Below are positions 9,866 to 19,845 of a stretch of DNA of 64,000 bases, piece after piece; position 1 is the stretch's first letter, and every line of letters begins with the position of its first letter. The notes below the pieces were generated by a model. The model did not search any database. It saw nothing but the letters and a program-made list of their open reading frames with translations, and was not told the DNA's origin. A program made the position numbers and the translations under genes. This DNA comes from Turbatrix aceti (taxonomy: Eukaryota > Nematoda > Chromadorea > Rhabditida > Panagrolaimidae), in assembly GCA_963969345.1 (NCBI GenBank), contig OZ017766.1, positions 11,346,001-11,410,000 of the forward strand. Direction: 5' to 3'.

Positions 9866-10923
9866 ATGTCATCTTCTTCTGGTTCTCGAAAGGGTTGTCA
9901 CTCTATTACTGATGTGTTACCTAAACTTAAGATGGGTGATCGAATCATAATCGTAGGCACCTTTGATGTGAGTTCGAGGCGTTTCCCCTTTCCTTTTGTA
10001 GCTCTATTTCAGCACTACGCCATCTTTGTTGAGATAGACAAAAAAGGCGTTGCTTGGATCATTCATTTCTACAAATGGGACGATGATGCGGAATACAAGG
10101 TAATTAACCTTTAGTCTATAAAATTATATACTAAATTGCAAATAAAATAGTCATTCCATTTCAGATTCAATACGACCCACTGGACAAAGTTGCGAACGGC
10201 CGAGAGATTCGGATCGATACCCCGCATGTGCTAAGACGTCGAATTTTTTTTTTATTTCCACAAATACGCACCGGAGCCGATGTCATCAAGTATGCGGAGA
10301 AAAAGGTGAGTGATACTCTTTACTTTTTTTATCAATGTTTATATTACAATCAGTGTTCCGCTTTTACAAAAATCGACTCTCGGCTTTTGAAGTCGATTCT
10401 CTTTACTCTGAGAGTCGACTCCCGACTCCCAGAATCGGCTCTTTGATCCGAATTCGGATCCGAATCAATAAACGTCTAAAAACTACATGCGTGCTTTTAT
10501 CTTTTACGAGTTTTTTTTACGAAATCAAAAATTTGGCATCAAAAATGGCTATAAAGGTGTATTTTTTTCAAAAAATTTTTCTCAAAGAATCAACTCCGAA
10601 GAGTCAAAGAGTCATTTTGTAAAAATCGACTTTCGACTCTAACTCTGCCTCTCAACTCTCAGAGTCAGAGTCAGAGTCAAAAAATTGACTCTAAGTCGGA
10701 ATCGCGGAACACTGATTACAATAAAACCAATAATAATATAGTGATAATTCTAGCGACTAGAAGGCGTCGAGTATTCCTTGTTTCACTATAACTGCGAGCA
10801 CTTTGTTAACGACTGCATCTATGGAAACGCGTACTCTAAGCAGGTTAGAATTCAGTTTTTTTGATGAGATTTTAATATTTTTATTTTTTGTATTTCTAGG
10901 TCGCTCAATGGTTTTTGATGTAG
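9866..10923 (+). CDS. LRAT/H-REV107-like NCEHF-domain protein, copy C
   Basis: Exons are 9866-9967, 10013-10099, 10165-10305, 10754-10843 and 10900-10923, all phase 0, giving about 147 aa. Triad motifs are present: HYAIFVEID, WIIHFY and NCEHFVNDCIYG. The N-terminus is a Ser-rich MSSSSGSRKG not found in copies A/B. Exon 3 is shorter and carries an odd RRRIFFLFPQ encoded by a T10 run, perhaps a former intron boundary. Intron 3 contains a hAT MITE (10351-10714). The last exon ends after VAQWFLM at a TAG that coincides with the start of a TGTAGCGCCC repeat. The normal tail is therefore lost, though the catalytic core is complete. Confidence 0.65.
10351..10714. mobile_element. hAT-type MITE rich in GACTC repeats (in copy C intron)
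   Basis: The termini CAGTGTTCCGC/GCGGAACACTG are inverted, and the element is flanked by the exact 8-bp repeat ATTACAAT (10343-10350 and 10715-10722). The interior is a run of GACTC/GAGTC pentamer variants on both strands. The same insertion is in copy D, so it predates the C/D duplication. Confidence 0.85.
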
Positions 10924-11337
10924 CGCCCAAAGATTGCATCTTATGCGATCTGTCCGCGCTACTCGATTGTCCCGCCCCCCCGACTGACCAAGTCGCTGCG
11001 GCGGGCAATCGCGTCAGTCCTTGGTCCCCCAACGTCCGCGGTGCCCGCTCCCTATTTTTTGTCTCTGTTTTGTCTCTTTTAGCTTGTGAGCCTCAATAAA
11101 TAAATGAGATTTAAATATTTTTATTTTGTGTATTTTTAGGTCGTTCAATTGCTATTGTATCTGTTTTAGATTTGTATACAGGGCAAGACTCTACAGCTTG
11201 AACAACCCTTACCTGCCAACCCAGCTAGGTTGAAAATTTTAGAGCTTCAGCCTTTCCATACAACCGACGAACTCTAAAACAAGAAAAAGGTATAACTTAT
11301 GCTTACTGATTACAAGACGCCCCCGTTACAAACATTT

Positions 11338-12205
11338 TGTAGGCCCAACTTATAAGATTGCATTTGACGAGACGATTTCAATCTGTAAGGCACGTCGTGT
11401 AGTCATGCAATGACTGCAGCCGGCAAAGGGGGGATCATGCGATCCTGGGAATAATAACATTCTGTTGTTTTTCAGGAGATATCGACGATCGACGCTTCCG
11501 ATACACGTCGGGCCGCGGAGCGTCGTTTCCGGCAGCGACGGGTCCTTCCGCTGCCGGACGTCGTCAACAACTTGCTCCCTGCTCCCTCCCCTTTAGCCCC
11601 TCGCTTTGTAATCTCTATATATATGTCCGTGATCAATCAGTTTTTAATTATTTATCGCGTCCAAATAAATTGTAGTGTAAAGAACTGTGTCTCGAGGGCC
11701 TCTGGGGGCCTTACAATCTGGTAGCAGCGAACAGTCAAAGATCCACCGTGAGATGGGAACCCTGACCGAAAGCCTGGAACAAGTATTCCGTGGCACATCC
11801 GAGGACAAGAGCGCCACGGCCAAACAAGTGAAGGATGCGGCACGCAGTGTGTACAGGTTGGTGGAAAACACTTTCAGGGCACTGAGGGAAACCTCAGAGG
11901 AGAGGCGAGGAGCCCTCAACACCGCTTTGATCGAAATCACCGACCGCATGGACACACAACAAGCCAGCATCAACAAGGCTGAGGCGGCCATCAACGGTGT
12001 CGCGCAGAAACTGGGCGAACTTGAACCTGCTTGGAATCGCAAGTTCGACGCAATAAGGCAGACGGTGTGCGACAAGGTGCAAGAATACCAGACAAAAGTC
12101 AAAGAGACTGTTGCACGGCTCGATCACCGAGCGAGCGCGCTACAGCAAGATAAGAACGACTCGGTACAGCGTTTCGGAGAATTGACAAACAGAATAGATG
12201 AATAG
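11338..12205 (+). mobile_element. 5'-truncation-free but 3'-truncated LTR retrotransposon (LTR, primer site, gag-like start)
   Basis: The LTR at 11338-11715 begins TGTAGGCCC and ends GGGGGCCTTACA, an inverted TG...CA pair. It is followed by a tRNA-primer-like site TGGTAGCAGCGAAC at 11719 and then an open frame. No 3' LTR or pol is seen. The element stops at about 12205, exactly where the promoter-proximal sequence of LRAT copy D begins (GAAGTACCCCTGTGCTTAG, shared with copy C), so the duplication that made copy D cut it off. Gypsy and BEL/Pao membership cannot be told apart from this piece. Confidence 0.65.
11753..12205 (+). pseudogene. Gag-like coiled-coil fragment of the LTR element
   Basis: A 150-codon frame starts at ATG 11753, just downstream of the primer site. 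It encodes a Glu/Lys/Gln-rich, probably coiled-coil protein (MGTLTESLEQVFRG..., ...GELTNRIDE) with no zinc knuckle. The stop at 12203-12205 arises at the junction with copy D, so the original protein was longer. Its base composition is more GC-rich than the surroundings. The gag assignment rests mainly on position after the LTR. Confidence 0.5.
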
Positions 12206-12258
12206 AAGTACCCCTGTGCTTAGTTACCAATATTTCTGCTTTTTTTAAAAAATATATA

Positions 12259-13338
12259 ATGTCTTCTTCTTCTGGTTCTGGAAAGGGTTGTCACTCTATT
12301 ACTGATGTGTTACCTAAACTTAAGATGGGTGATCGAATCATAATCGTAGGCACCTTTGATGTGAGTTCGAGGCGTTTCCCCTTTCATTTTGTAGCTCTTG
12401 TATTTTAGCAACATTGCTTTGCTTGGATCATTCATCTCTACAAATGGGACGATGATGCGGAATACAAGGTAATTAACCTTTAGTCTATAAAATTATATAC
12501 TAAATTGCAAATAAAATAGTCATTCCATTTCAGATTCAATACGACCCACTGGACAAAGTTGCGAACGGCCGAGAGATTCGGATCGATACCCCGCATGTGC
12601 TAAGACGTCGAATTTTTTTTTATTTCCACAAATACGCACCGGAGCCGATGTCATCAAGTATGCGGAGAAAAAGGTGAGTGATACTCTTTACTTTTTTTAT
12701 CAATTTTTATATTACAATCAGTGTTCCGCTTTGACAAAAATCGACTCCCGACATTCGAAGTCGATTCTTTCGACTCTGAAAGTCGACTCCCGACTTCCAG
12801 AATCGATTCTTGACTCCGAATCAATAAACGCCTAAAAACTGCATGCGTGCTTTTATCTTTAACGACTTTTTTTACAAAATCAAAAATACGGCACAAAAAA
12901 TGGCTATAAAAGTGTATTTAAAAAAAAAAAATTGTCAAAGAATCGACTCCAATTGGTCAAAGAGTCATTTTGTAAAAATGGACTCTCGACACTAACTCTG
13001 CCTCTCAACTCTCAGAGTCAGAGTCAGAGTCAAAAAATTGACTCTATGTCGGAATCGCGGAACACTGATTACAAACCAATAATAATATAGTGATAATTCT
13101 AGCGACAAGAAGGCGTCGAGTATTCCTTTCTTTACTATAACTGCGAGCACTTTGTTAACGAATGCATCTATGGAAACGCGTACTCTAAGCAGGTTAGAAT
13201 TCAGTTTTTTTGATGAGATTTTAATATTTTTATTTTTTGTATTTCTAGGTCGCTCAATGGTTTTCGATATTTACGCCTCCGTGGATATCGCTTTCTGACA
13301 TCTTGTTTAATGATGTCATAAAGTATCATAAAGTATAA
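12259..13338 (+). pseudogene. Decayed LRAT-family copy D
   Basis: This is a tandem copy of copy C with the same exon order. Exon 2 has lost about 36 bp, including the first catalytic His motif (HYAIFVEID in copy C); it reads QHCFAWIIHLY from 12409. The homopolymer in exon 3 has nine T instead of ten, shifting the frame before TGADVIKYAEKK. Exon 4 still encodes NCEHF and exon 5 (13249-13338) still has a longer tail, VAQWFSIFTPPWISL. Loss of a triad residue plus a frameshift argue for a pseudogene. Confidence 0.75.
12719..13067. mobile_element. Second copy of the GACTC-rich hAT MITE (in copy D)
   Basis: Same termini (CAGTGTTCCGC/GCGGAACACTG) and same intron position as 10351-10714. The left flank ATTACAAT is kept and the right flank is ATTACAAA, i.e. 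the target duplication has begun to decay. This marks it as inherited with the gene duplication rather than a new insertion. Confidence 0.8.
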
Positions 13339-13350
13339 AGTAAAGTAAAG

Positions 13351-13682
13351 TAACCACTGAGTAATGGTGAAATAAAAATAGTTTTTGATGTAGCGCCCAA
13401 AGATTGCATCTTATGCGATCTGTCCGCGCTACTCGATTGCCCCGTCCCTGACCAAGTCGCTGCGGCAGGCAATCTTGTCAATCCTTGGTCCCCCCCATCC
13501 GGGGTGCCCGCTCCCTATTATTTGTCTCTTAGCTTGTGAGCCTCAATAAACGTTTGTATGCATGTTTTACAAGACGGAGTACCAGTAGAACTTGGGAAAG
13601 GTATCTTGTAGCGCCCTGCGGAACTATTATTATTATTATTATTTCACCATTACTCAGTGGTTAGTTATCATTGCGGAACTAT
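13351..13682. repeat. Inverted pair of a non-LTR-like 3' tail, one copy with an 11-bp target duplication
   Basis: TAACCACTGAGTAATGGTGA with an AT-rich tail lies at 13351-13378. Its reverse complement, with an (ATT)n tail, is at 13628-13671. The latter is flanked by TGCGGAACTAT at 13617-13627 and 13672-13682. The related repeat at about 19450 lacks the insertion, so the empty site is visible. A third, (AAAT)n-tailed copy lies at about 18836-18885. Variable microsatellite tails plus a longish target duplication fit a SINE or RTE-type 3' end. Confidence 0.6.
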
Positions 13683-14055
13683 ATACTATCGAGTAACGCT
13701 ACATTGAATTAGATTTGTATGCAAACTTAAATTTCTCAATGTAGAAAATATGTATTTCGCAAATCTATATCTATACGGAATCCAGGAGTCTCATCTGGCT
13801 GCCACAGCTTATTGAAAAATCTAGTGGCGCGGAGAGTAAAAAAATTGTGTCGAAGTGATTTGGTTGAGGAGTTTCAGCATTTTGAAGATCTGTGTTTTTT
13901 TTTACTGAACCCTGCTTCATTTCAATCAAAATTTGTCTCAAATTTCCAAAACATTGATCAAATTGTCAAATTCTTAGTCGAAGGAGCCAAGTTTATGGTT
14001 TCTAAATAAATTTTAAGTGTCACCAAACCGGATATTTTTAAAAAAACCAAAAGCT
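13488..14055. repeat. Direct repeat unit (other copy at 19325-19845)
   Basis: GGGGTGCCCGCTCCCTATTA through GTGTCACCAAACCGGATATT is shared almost base for base by 13488-14055 and 19325-19845, apart from the 55-bp tail insertion in the first. A TGTAGCGCCC...TTTTACA segment upstream (13389-13570, also 10920-11100) looks like a small LTR with CCTCAATAAA. The remaining sequence has no coding potential. Confidence 0.7.
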
Positions 14056-14059
14056 ATAA

Positions 14060-14560
14060 AATATCATCAGTTTTTTCTGACGAATTCGTCAGTTTTTTGG
14101 TGCTGTGCACAGACGTCAGTTGAACTGACGAATGCATCGTTAGAAAAAACTGACGAATTCGTCGGAAAAAAATGACGATCGTGTTTTTCTCCCGCTTTTT
14201 CGCCCCCCTGCTTTTTGCCGTTCGCCTCACCCTTTTGTGCCCTCCGTGTCCTATATACACAGTTTACATAACAATTTATCACAATCAAACAAAAAATCAA
14301 CGACTTATCACAATAAAAAGATCTGTGGTGGCAGTTGTCGTCTGTGGTGGCGATGTTGCTTGTTCGTGCCTGGCGTGTAGTCCGTCGCAGAAGTAGACCA
14401 GAAACCGTATCAGCCATTGTTGAGTCATCGTTTGAAGATCATCATGTCGTCGTCGTCAACGTCGATTTCACCGCTGCCCCTTGATCGTTGATGAAGCCGA
14501 TTGGGCCTAAAAATCAAGAAAATTAGCTCGGATTTCAATTTTTTTCCAAAAACTTACATT
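14060..14560. other. CGTCAG hairpin block and unassigned sequence
   Basis: 14065-14165 contains repeated TCAGTTTTTTCTGACGAATTCGTC-type short inverted repeats. Matching CGTCAGTTTTTTCTGACG hairpins recur at 17338-17430, so 14.06-17.45 kb may be one composite element with these subterminal repeats. Open frames at 14170-14420 have no codon or splice support. Confidence 0.4.
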
Positions 14561-15115
14561 TTGCATGCAGGCAAGGATGTCTGAAGGCTGTGTGAGGTAA
14601 TCTGAAAGCTTGAAAGACTTACTGAATACAAAATAAAACCCCAGCCATTTTTTATCAAAAAATTTGATGCCAACTGCCTTTCAATCATTTTTAACCTTTT
14701 TTTGCAATTGTGAAGCCAAATCTTGGCAACCCAGCTGTCGCAGCGCAATCCTACCTAACAAATCGCAGAACTCTCATGGCACAATCGCATAAAACGGAAA
14801 AAAAATGATTAAAACTTGGTTGGTATACAAAAAATAGTAAAACCGCCCCAAAACTTGGAAAAATTCAAAAACCTACGTCGGTGGAGGAAGGTTCGCTCGG
14901 ATAAGGGTGCCTGTCGGTTGTACATGCCTGGAGGGTGTCGCCGGATGAGTCTGAAACAAAACCATAACAATTCACGCTAAAAAAACAACAATTACAACAC
15001 GAACGAGAAAAAAAGAACAGACAAAAAAAGAACAAAGTTGGGCTGATCAAGCCGAGCGCTGCGACGCAACATTCGTGTTGAGACTCCTCGACAACGTAAA
15101 AGTCGCAGAACGCGC
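14560..15115. repeat. Dispersed repeat family member (others near 2040-2370 and 53480-54150)
   Basis: Shared landmarks include CAGCTGTCGCAGCGCAATCC, the GGTTGTACATGCC...GGAGGGTGTCGCCGGA region and GTTGAGACTCCTCGAC. The copy at 53480-54150 is reversed and contains GTCTCAACGCG and TCCGGCGACACCCTC. Length and ends are not resolved, and no protein is encoded in any copy. Confidence 0.55.
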
Positions 15116-15219
15116 GTGTCGTAAAATTAATTAGACGAAATTTATTTCTAAATTCGAAAACTTAGGTTTTTGAATAGATATTTGTAAGTTTTTTGTTTTG
15201 ATAAAATAGAATCAAGTAT

Positions 15220-16960
15220 TGTCGTTCGAACTGGGCTATTGGCGTTTTTCAAAATTTTCATTTTTGACAAAATTAAAGGAGGTGTACTAGAAAATTCATT
15301 ACTTGGTAAAACATAAAGCTACACATGCAGTAAAAAATGAATTCGAAGCGCAACAAAATTCTCTATCTATTAAAAATATGCACATGCTTCACCATATTTC
15401 TCAAATGCCTGAAAAACTCAAACTTCCAAAAATTTTTCCCGAAAAATGAATTTTCAAAACTTTTTCGAAGCGTAATCCAAAAACTAAAATTGGCATCGCA
15501 TTCTACAGTATCTTTTACATCTGGGGCGATTGTTTCAGAATTTTATATTTTTTCCGCGCGCCAGTGCAAATTTTTTCCTGAACCTCCCTTTTTTTGTTGA
15601 GCAAACACCAAAATTTTTCAAAGTAGGGTTCGGTAAAAAAATCGGCATGGGTCGCGTTCGAAATGCATTTACGCGAAAAGTTAGGGTCCGGGGCAGAAAT
15701 GAACGCTGAAGCGAATGGCGTACTCAGTTTTTTAAATTGAGTTCTAAAAAGTTCCGAAAACCTAATTTTTCTCAGAAATTTCATTTTTTTCAAAACTTCT
15801 AAGGTGATAAGGTATAGATTTTTCTTCAAAATCAGTTGGAGAATTTAGTTTCGCTTCAGAATTGCTTTTGTTTGCCTTCCTAGCTCATTTTGTTTATGCG
15901 CCGCGATTTTTCTACCATACCTCCTTCGATTTTGTCAATTTTGAATGAATTAAAAAAAAGAATTATGTCAGCATAAAGAACACCCCTGAAACTGTCTGTA
16001 AACAACATTTCATAAACAAAACTGAATTTTGGGCTGAGTTACATTTTTTTGTAATTTGGTGCGAAATCCACATCTTCAAAATGCATTGACTCGCGCGCGC
16101 AACATGCGAAAGCCTCGGCAGTCTGGTGCGCTTTGGAACTCTGGACAAAAGTCGGTTGAATTAAATTTATTTAAAAAATTCAAAAAAGTGAGCGTTTATT
16201 GTCTATTGTCTTTCTTTTTTTAGTACAAATATTTAGAATCGAGCATCGTCTTTCAAATGAGGCGATTCCCGTTTTGCAAAGTTGGCATTTGTGACAAATT
16301 TGAGTAGGGTGTACTAGAAAAATCATATTTATGTACATCATAAAGATCGAAACCCAATCCAAAATGCATTCGACGCGCAACAAAATTTTCTTTCTAACGA
16401 TTATATTTAGTCCTACCCTAATGATTAGGCAAGTGCAAGAAAAAATGAAATTTTTGAAACAAAAATTTTGTTTCGAAAATTTCGAAACATTTTCGAAACC
16501 GGATCAAAAAACGAATATCAAAATTAGATTCCGCAGCATCTTTTACGTCTAAGGGCGGTGTTTCAGAATTTTTTCTCTTTCCGACGCGCCGGTGTATAAT
16601 TTCTCCTGAACCCTACTTTTTTTGAGTTCCAGGCAACAAAAATTTTCAAAGTAGGGTTCGGCAAAAAAATCAACAAACGGCGCGTTTGTTATGCATTTTT
16701 TTGAAAATTTAGGCTCTGGGGTAAAAATGAACGCAGAATACAATGGTGCTATCAGTTTTGTGACTCGGGTTCTAAAAAGTTTCGAAAACCTAATTTTTTT
16801 CGGAAATTTCAATTTTTTCGAAACTTTCAAAGTGACAAGGGGTATATTTTTTTTCAAAATTAGTTAGAGAATTTTATTGCGCTTCAGAATTGCTGCCCCA
16901 CGCATTTTTAGCTCTTCTGGTTCATTCACAGCGATTTTTTTACCATACCTCTCTCAAATT
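15220..16960. repeat. Diverged tandem repeat, two units of about 750 bp
   Basis: Units about 15220-15960 and 16210-16960 share ordered landmarks: GGTGTACTAGAAAA, CGCAACAAAATT, CCTGAACC(C)T, AAGTAGGGTTCGG and GCGATTTTTTTACCATACCTC-like ends. They differ at many positions, so the duplication is old. No gene is visible. Confidence 0.6.
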
Positions 16961-17072
16961 CGACAATGTTGGCCGATTTCGGCAGTCAAAATTGTTCGAA
17001 CATTTGTATTTTTGCTTGGCAAAAAATTAGAAATGCCGAATACAATAGAAAAACACCATAAAAACATTTTTT

Positions 17073-17145
17073 GTATTGCGGGATTCGAACCGCACACCCT
17101 CAGCTTCGCAGTCCTACCCCCTACCAGCATCGCTATTTAGGAAAT
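17073..17145 (-). other. tRNA-like sequence, probably a tRNA-derived SINE head or tRNA pseudogene
   Basis: On the minus strand an A-box-like TAGCGATGCTGG (17124-17135, one mismatch to TRGCNNAGYNGG) is followed at tRNA spacing by a perfect B box GGTTCGAATCC (17081-17091) within a GTGCGGTTCGAATCCCGC T-arm. The acceptor stem and anticodon stem are poor, so a working tRNA is unlikely. These are the internal RNA polymerase III promoter elements of tRNA-derived SINEs. Confidence 0.5.
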
Positions 17146-17811
17146 TGCAGGGATTTCGTCTTTTTTTCGCCGCGGACTAGCATTTCAGATACCAGACGCT
17201 GTAATTTGTACCATGTCCATCCACAAATGTTCTTTTTACCCGTAAAACAATGCCTGATACACAAGAAAGCAATTGCATGTGCAATTTAACGTACAAAAAG
17301 CTTTATAGCGCAAATGGCGAAATCGAGTTTTTGATAATCGTCAGTTTTTTCTGACGAAAATCGTCAGTTTTGAAAACTGATGAAAATCGTCAGATTTTTT
17401 TAAACAAAATCGTCAGAATGCACAACTGACGATTCAAATTTTTCTCAGTGTATAAATAAATAAAATAAAATCATTTTTTTTAAATCAGACGTTTTTGAGA
17501 AAACTAAATACACCAGTCGATTTCTATACTAAATACACCAGTCGTGTAGATTTAGAAAATTTGTCACTAATGATAAATTTGACCAAAGTATCAAAATGCA
17601 AAAATCAAAAAAATGAAGTATCAAAATGAAAAGAAGTTAACAACTCGGCATGTAACCAAGCAATAATTTACAACGTCTTGGTCAACGTTTTGAGCTTGAT
17701 CAGTAATTTGGTTGCGATAACTCTGTATCGTTAATTTTGTATAAATAGTCGAAATCCCGATCAACATTTTTGATGACAACAAAATCATCTTTTTTTATTT
17801 GCGCACAAATT

Positions 17812-17960
17812 TGGAATATCGAAATGTCGTACCCTCCAACGTTCTATGCTCACCGATAAGTGCGCTGGCAATAAATCTAGATAACATGAATTTTTATGTA
17901 TGCTTGCATGCACTTTGTCCCGAAAGTTCGAGAACATGTTTTCGGGACAAATAGCTGAGA
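17812..17960 (-). promoter_or_regulatory. Diverged orphan copy of the LRAT-family promoter
   Basis: The order ATATCGAAAT, TACCCTCC, TGCTCACCGATAAG, GCGCTG, CGAGAACATGT follows that of the copy B upstream region at 7690-7800 (ATATCGAAATTC, TTACCCCCC, TGCTCACTGATAAG...GAACTTGT). There is no LRAT coding exon next to it. It is a relic of another family copy. Confidence 0.45.
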
Positions 17961-18149
17961 TATAGTTGCTGTACGTCGGTTGTACGACGTCGGTTGTACG
18001 GGCCGAGACAATTTATTGTAATCAAATGCGAAACAACCGAACACACAATATTTTGGAACACAATGTTGAATTCTGAATTACTGCACAATCCATGATACAA
18101 CGTGAGGTAACGCGAGGGAAGCTTCATAGAGCTGTATGGAATAAGGGGG

Positions 18150-18668
18150 GAAAGCTCCAAAAAATAAAATAAAATTTTTCAGATGCCGGATTCTGGAGAT
18201 TCGGCATCTGGAAGTTTCCGACTTGCTTCAAAAAATCTGAAATTTGGTATATGGGGGTTTCTTGCAACGGCTTACTCAGATTTCTCAAAAAAACATCTGG
18301 CCTTCCTAAAATCATCGATTTTTTGATTTTGACGTTAGATTTTTTGGCGGGCGCGCGTCATACAGAAATTTTTTTGCCTACAACGGCGACATTAGGTTTT
18401 TTTTCATCTGAATTTTCTTATGGAGAAAAACATGGGCTACAAGAAAAGAATATTGGCATCGGCTACAAGAAAAAAATATCGGAAAACTTGTAGGCTCTTT
18501 TCGGCGATAGTATACGGATGCTGCAGCTGAAAATCTGACGTCAAAATCGAAAAATTGATAATTCCGGGAAGGTCAGATGTTTTTTGAAAAATCTGAGTAA
18601 GCCGTTGCAAGAAACCCCCATATACCAAATTTCAGATTTTTTGAAGCAGGTCGGAAACTTCCAGATGC
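18150..18668. mobile_element. Foldback (palindromic) element
   Basis: Arms of about 200 bp (CTTGCTTCAAAAAATCTGAA..., ...TTCAGATTTTTTGAAGCAGG) are reverse complements around a centre near 18420. The left end also shares CAGATGCCGGATTCTGGAGA with the foldback at 8462-9498, so the two are related families. No coding capacity. Confidence 0.7.
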
Positions 18669-19164
18669 CAATTTTGACCTTGTTCGCGAACGAACGCAAA
18701 CGAACTTAAAATAAATTATTTTCATAATTTGTGCAAAATTTTGTTCCAATGAGTAAAAAATCGAAAATTTGGCCAGTCCATTTATATCGTTTTTGATACC
18801 AGTATTTCTACACTTTTTATTGGCTAAATTTTATGCATTTATTTATTTATTTATTTCACTATTACTCAGTGGTTAGTTATCATTAGAACAGATGTTAAGA
18901 GGCACAAATGATGTCCACGTAGGCGTAAATGTGTCTATTCGATTTGGTCGCGATTTCTTCTTCCCCCGTTTTATGCATGTTGTTTGACTTTTTTTTGTCA
19001 AATAACATTGATCTTGACAAAGGAATTTCGCTTTACAAAAATCGCTTTACTTTTTCCTAGATTTTTGTTTGTTTCATCTGTTTGGAAAATTTTACTTTGT
19101 TCTCAAACAAATAAATTTAAGAACTATTTGTTCGCGAGAATGCTTTTTTGTTGTTGGAGCTTAT

Positions 19165-19322
19165 CATCGTGCAAAAGAACAAACAGGAGAATATCGAAAA
19201 GAAAATGATAAGGCATTTCGATATCGAAATGAGCGAGGTGGTTCACATTGCGTACCATGTTTTGTTTCCATGGTAAAACTACAAAAAGGCGACTCTGGCT
19301 CTAATACGAGCAGTCTAATATG
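19165..19322 (+). promoter_or_regulatory. Orphan copy of the LRAT-family promoter
   Basis: GTGCAAAAGAACAAACAG, GAATATCGAAAAG, GCATTTCGATATCG (19213-19226) and CTACAAAAAGG follow in the same order as upstream of copy C (9690-9770). Instead of a coding exon, the next sequence at 19325 is the dispersed direct repeat unit, so the gene body has been replaced or deleted. Confidence 0.6.
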
Positions 19323-19845
19323 ATCCCCCCACATCCGGGGTGCCCGCTCCCTATTATTTGTCCCTTAGCTTGTGAGCCTCAATAAACGTATGCATGTTTT
19401 ACAAGACGGAGTACCAGTAGAACTTGGGAAAGGTATCTTGTAGCGCCCTGCGGAACTATATACTATATGTATCGAGTAACGCTACATTGAATTAGATTTG
19501 TATACAAACTTAAATTTCTCAATGTAGAAAATATGTATTTCGCAAATCTATATCTATACGGAATCCAGGAGTCTCATCTGGCTGCCACAGCTTATTGAAA
19601 AATCTAGTGGCGCGGAGAGTAAAAAAATTGTGTCGAAGTGATTTGGTTGAGGAGTTTCAGTATTTTGAATATCTGTGTTTTTTTCTATTGAACCCTACTC
19701 GATTTCAATCAAAATTTGTCTCAAATTTCCAAAACATTGATCAGATTGTCAAATTCTTAGTCGAAGGAGCCAAGTTTATGGTTTCTAAATAAATTTTAAG
19801 TGTCACCAAACCGGATATTTTTGAAAAAAACCGAAAGCTATTATT

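Noticed and set aside
11644..12102. 152-codon minus-strand frame
   Set aside because: Antisense of the gag-like coiled-coil frame; the plus strand is supported by the LTR and primer site.
14067..14417. 116-codon minus-strand frame
   Set aside because: It spans the CGTCAG hairpin repeats, is low in codon bias, and has no splice or homology support.
13488..19845. Regularly recurring repeats considered as a CRISPR-like or satellite array
   Set aside because: Units are long, few and dispersed, with transposon hallmarks (target duplications, inverted ends), and the genome is eukaryotic.
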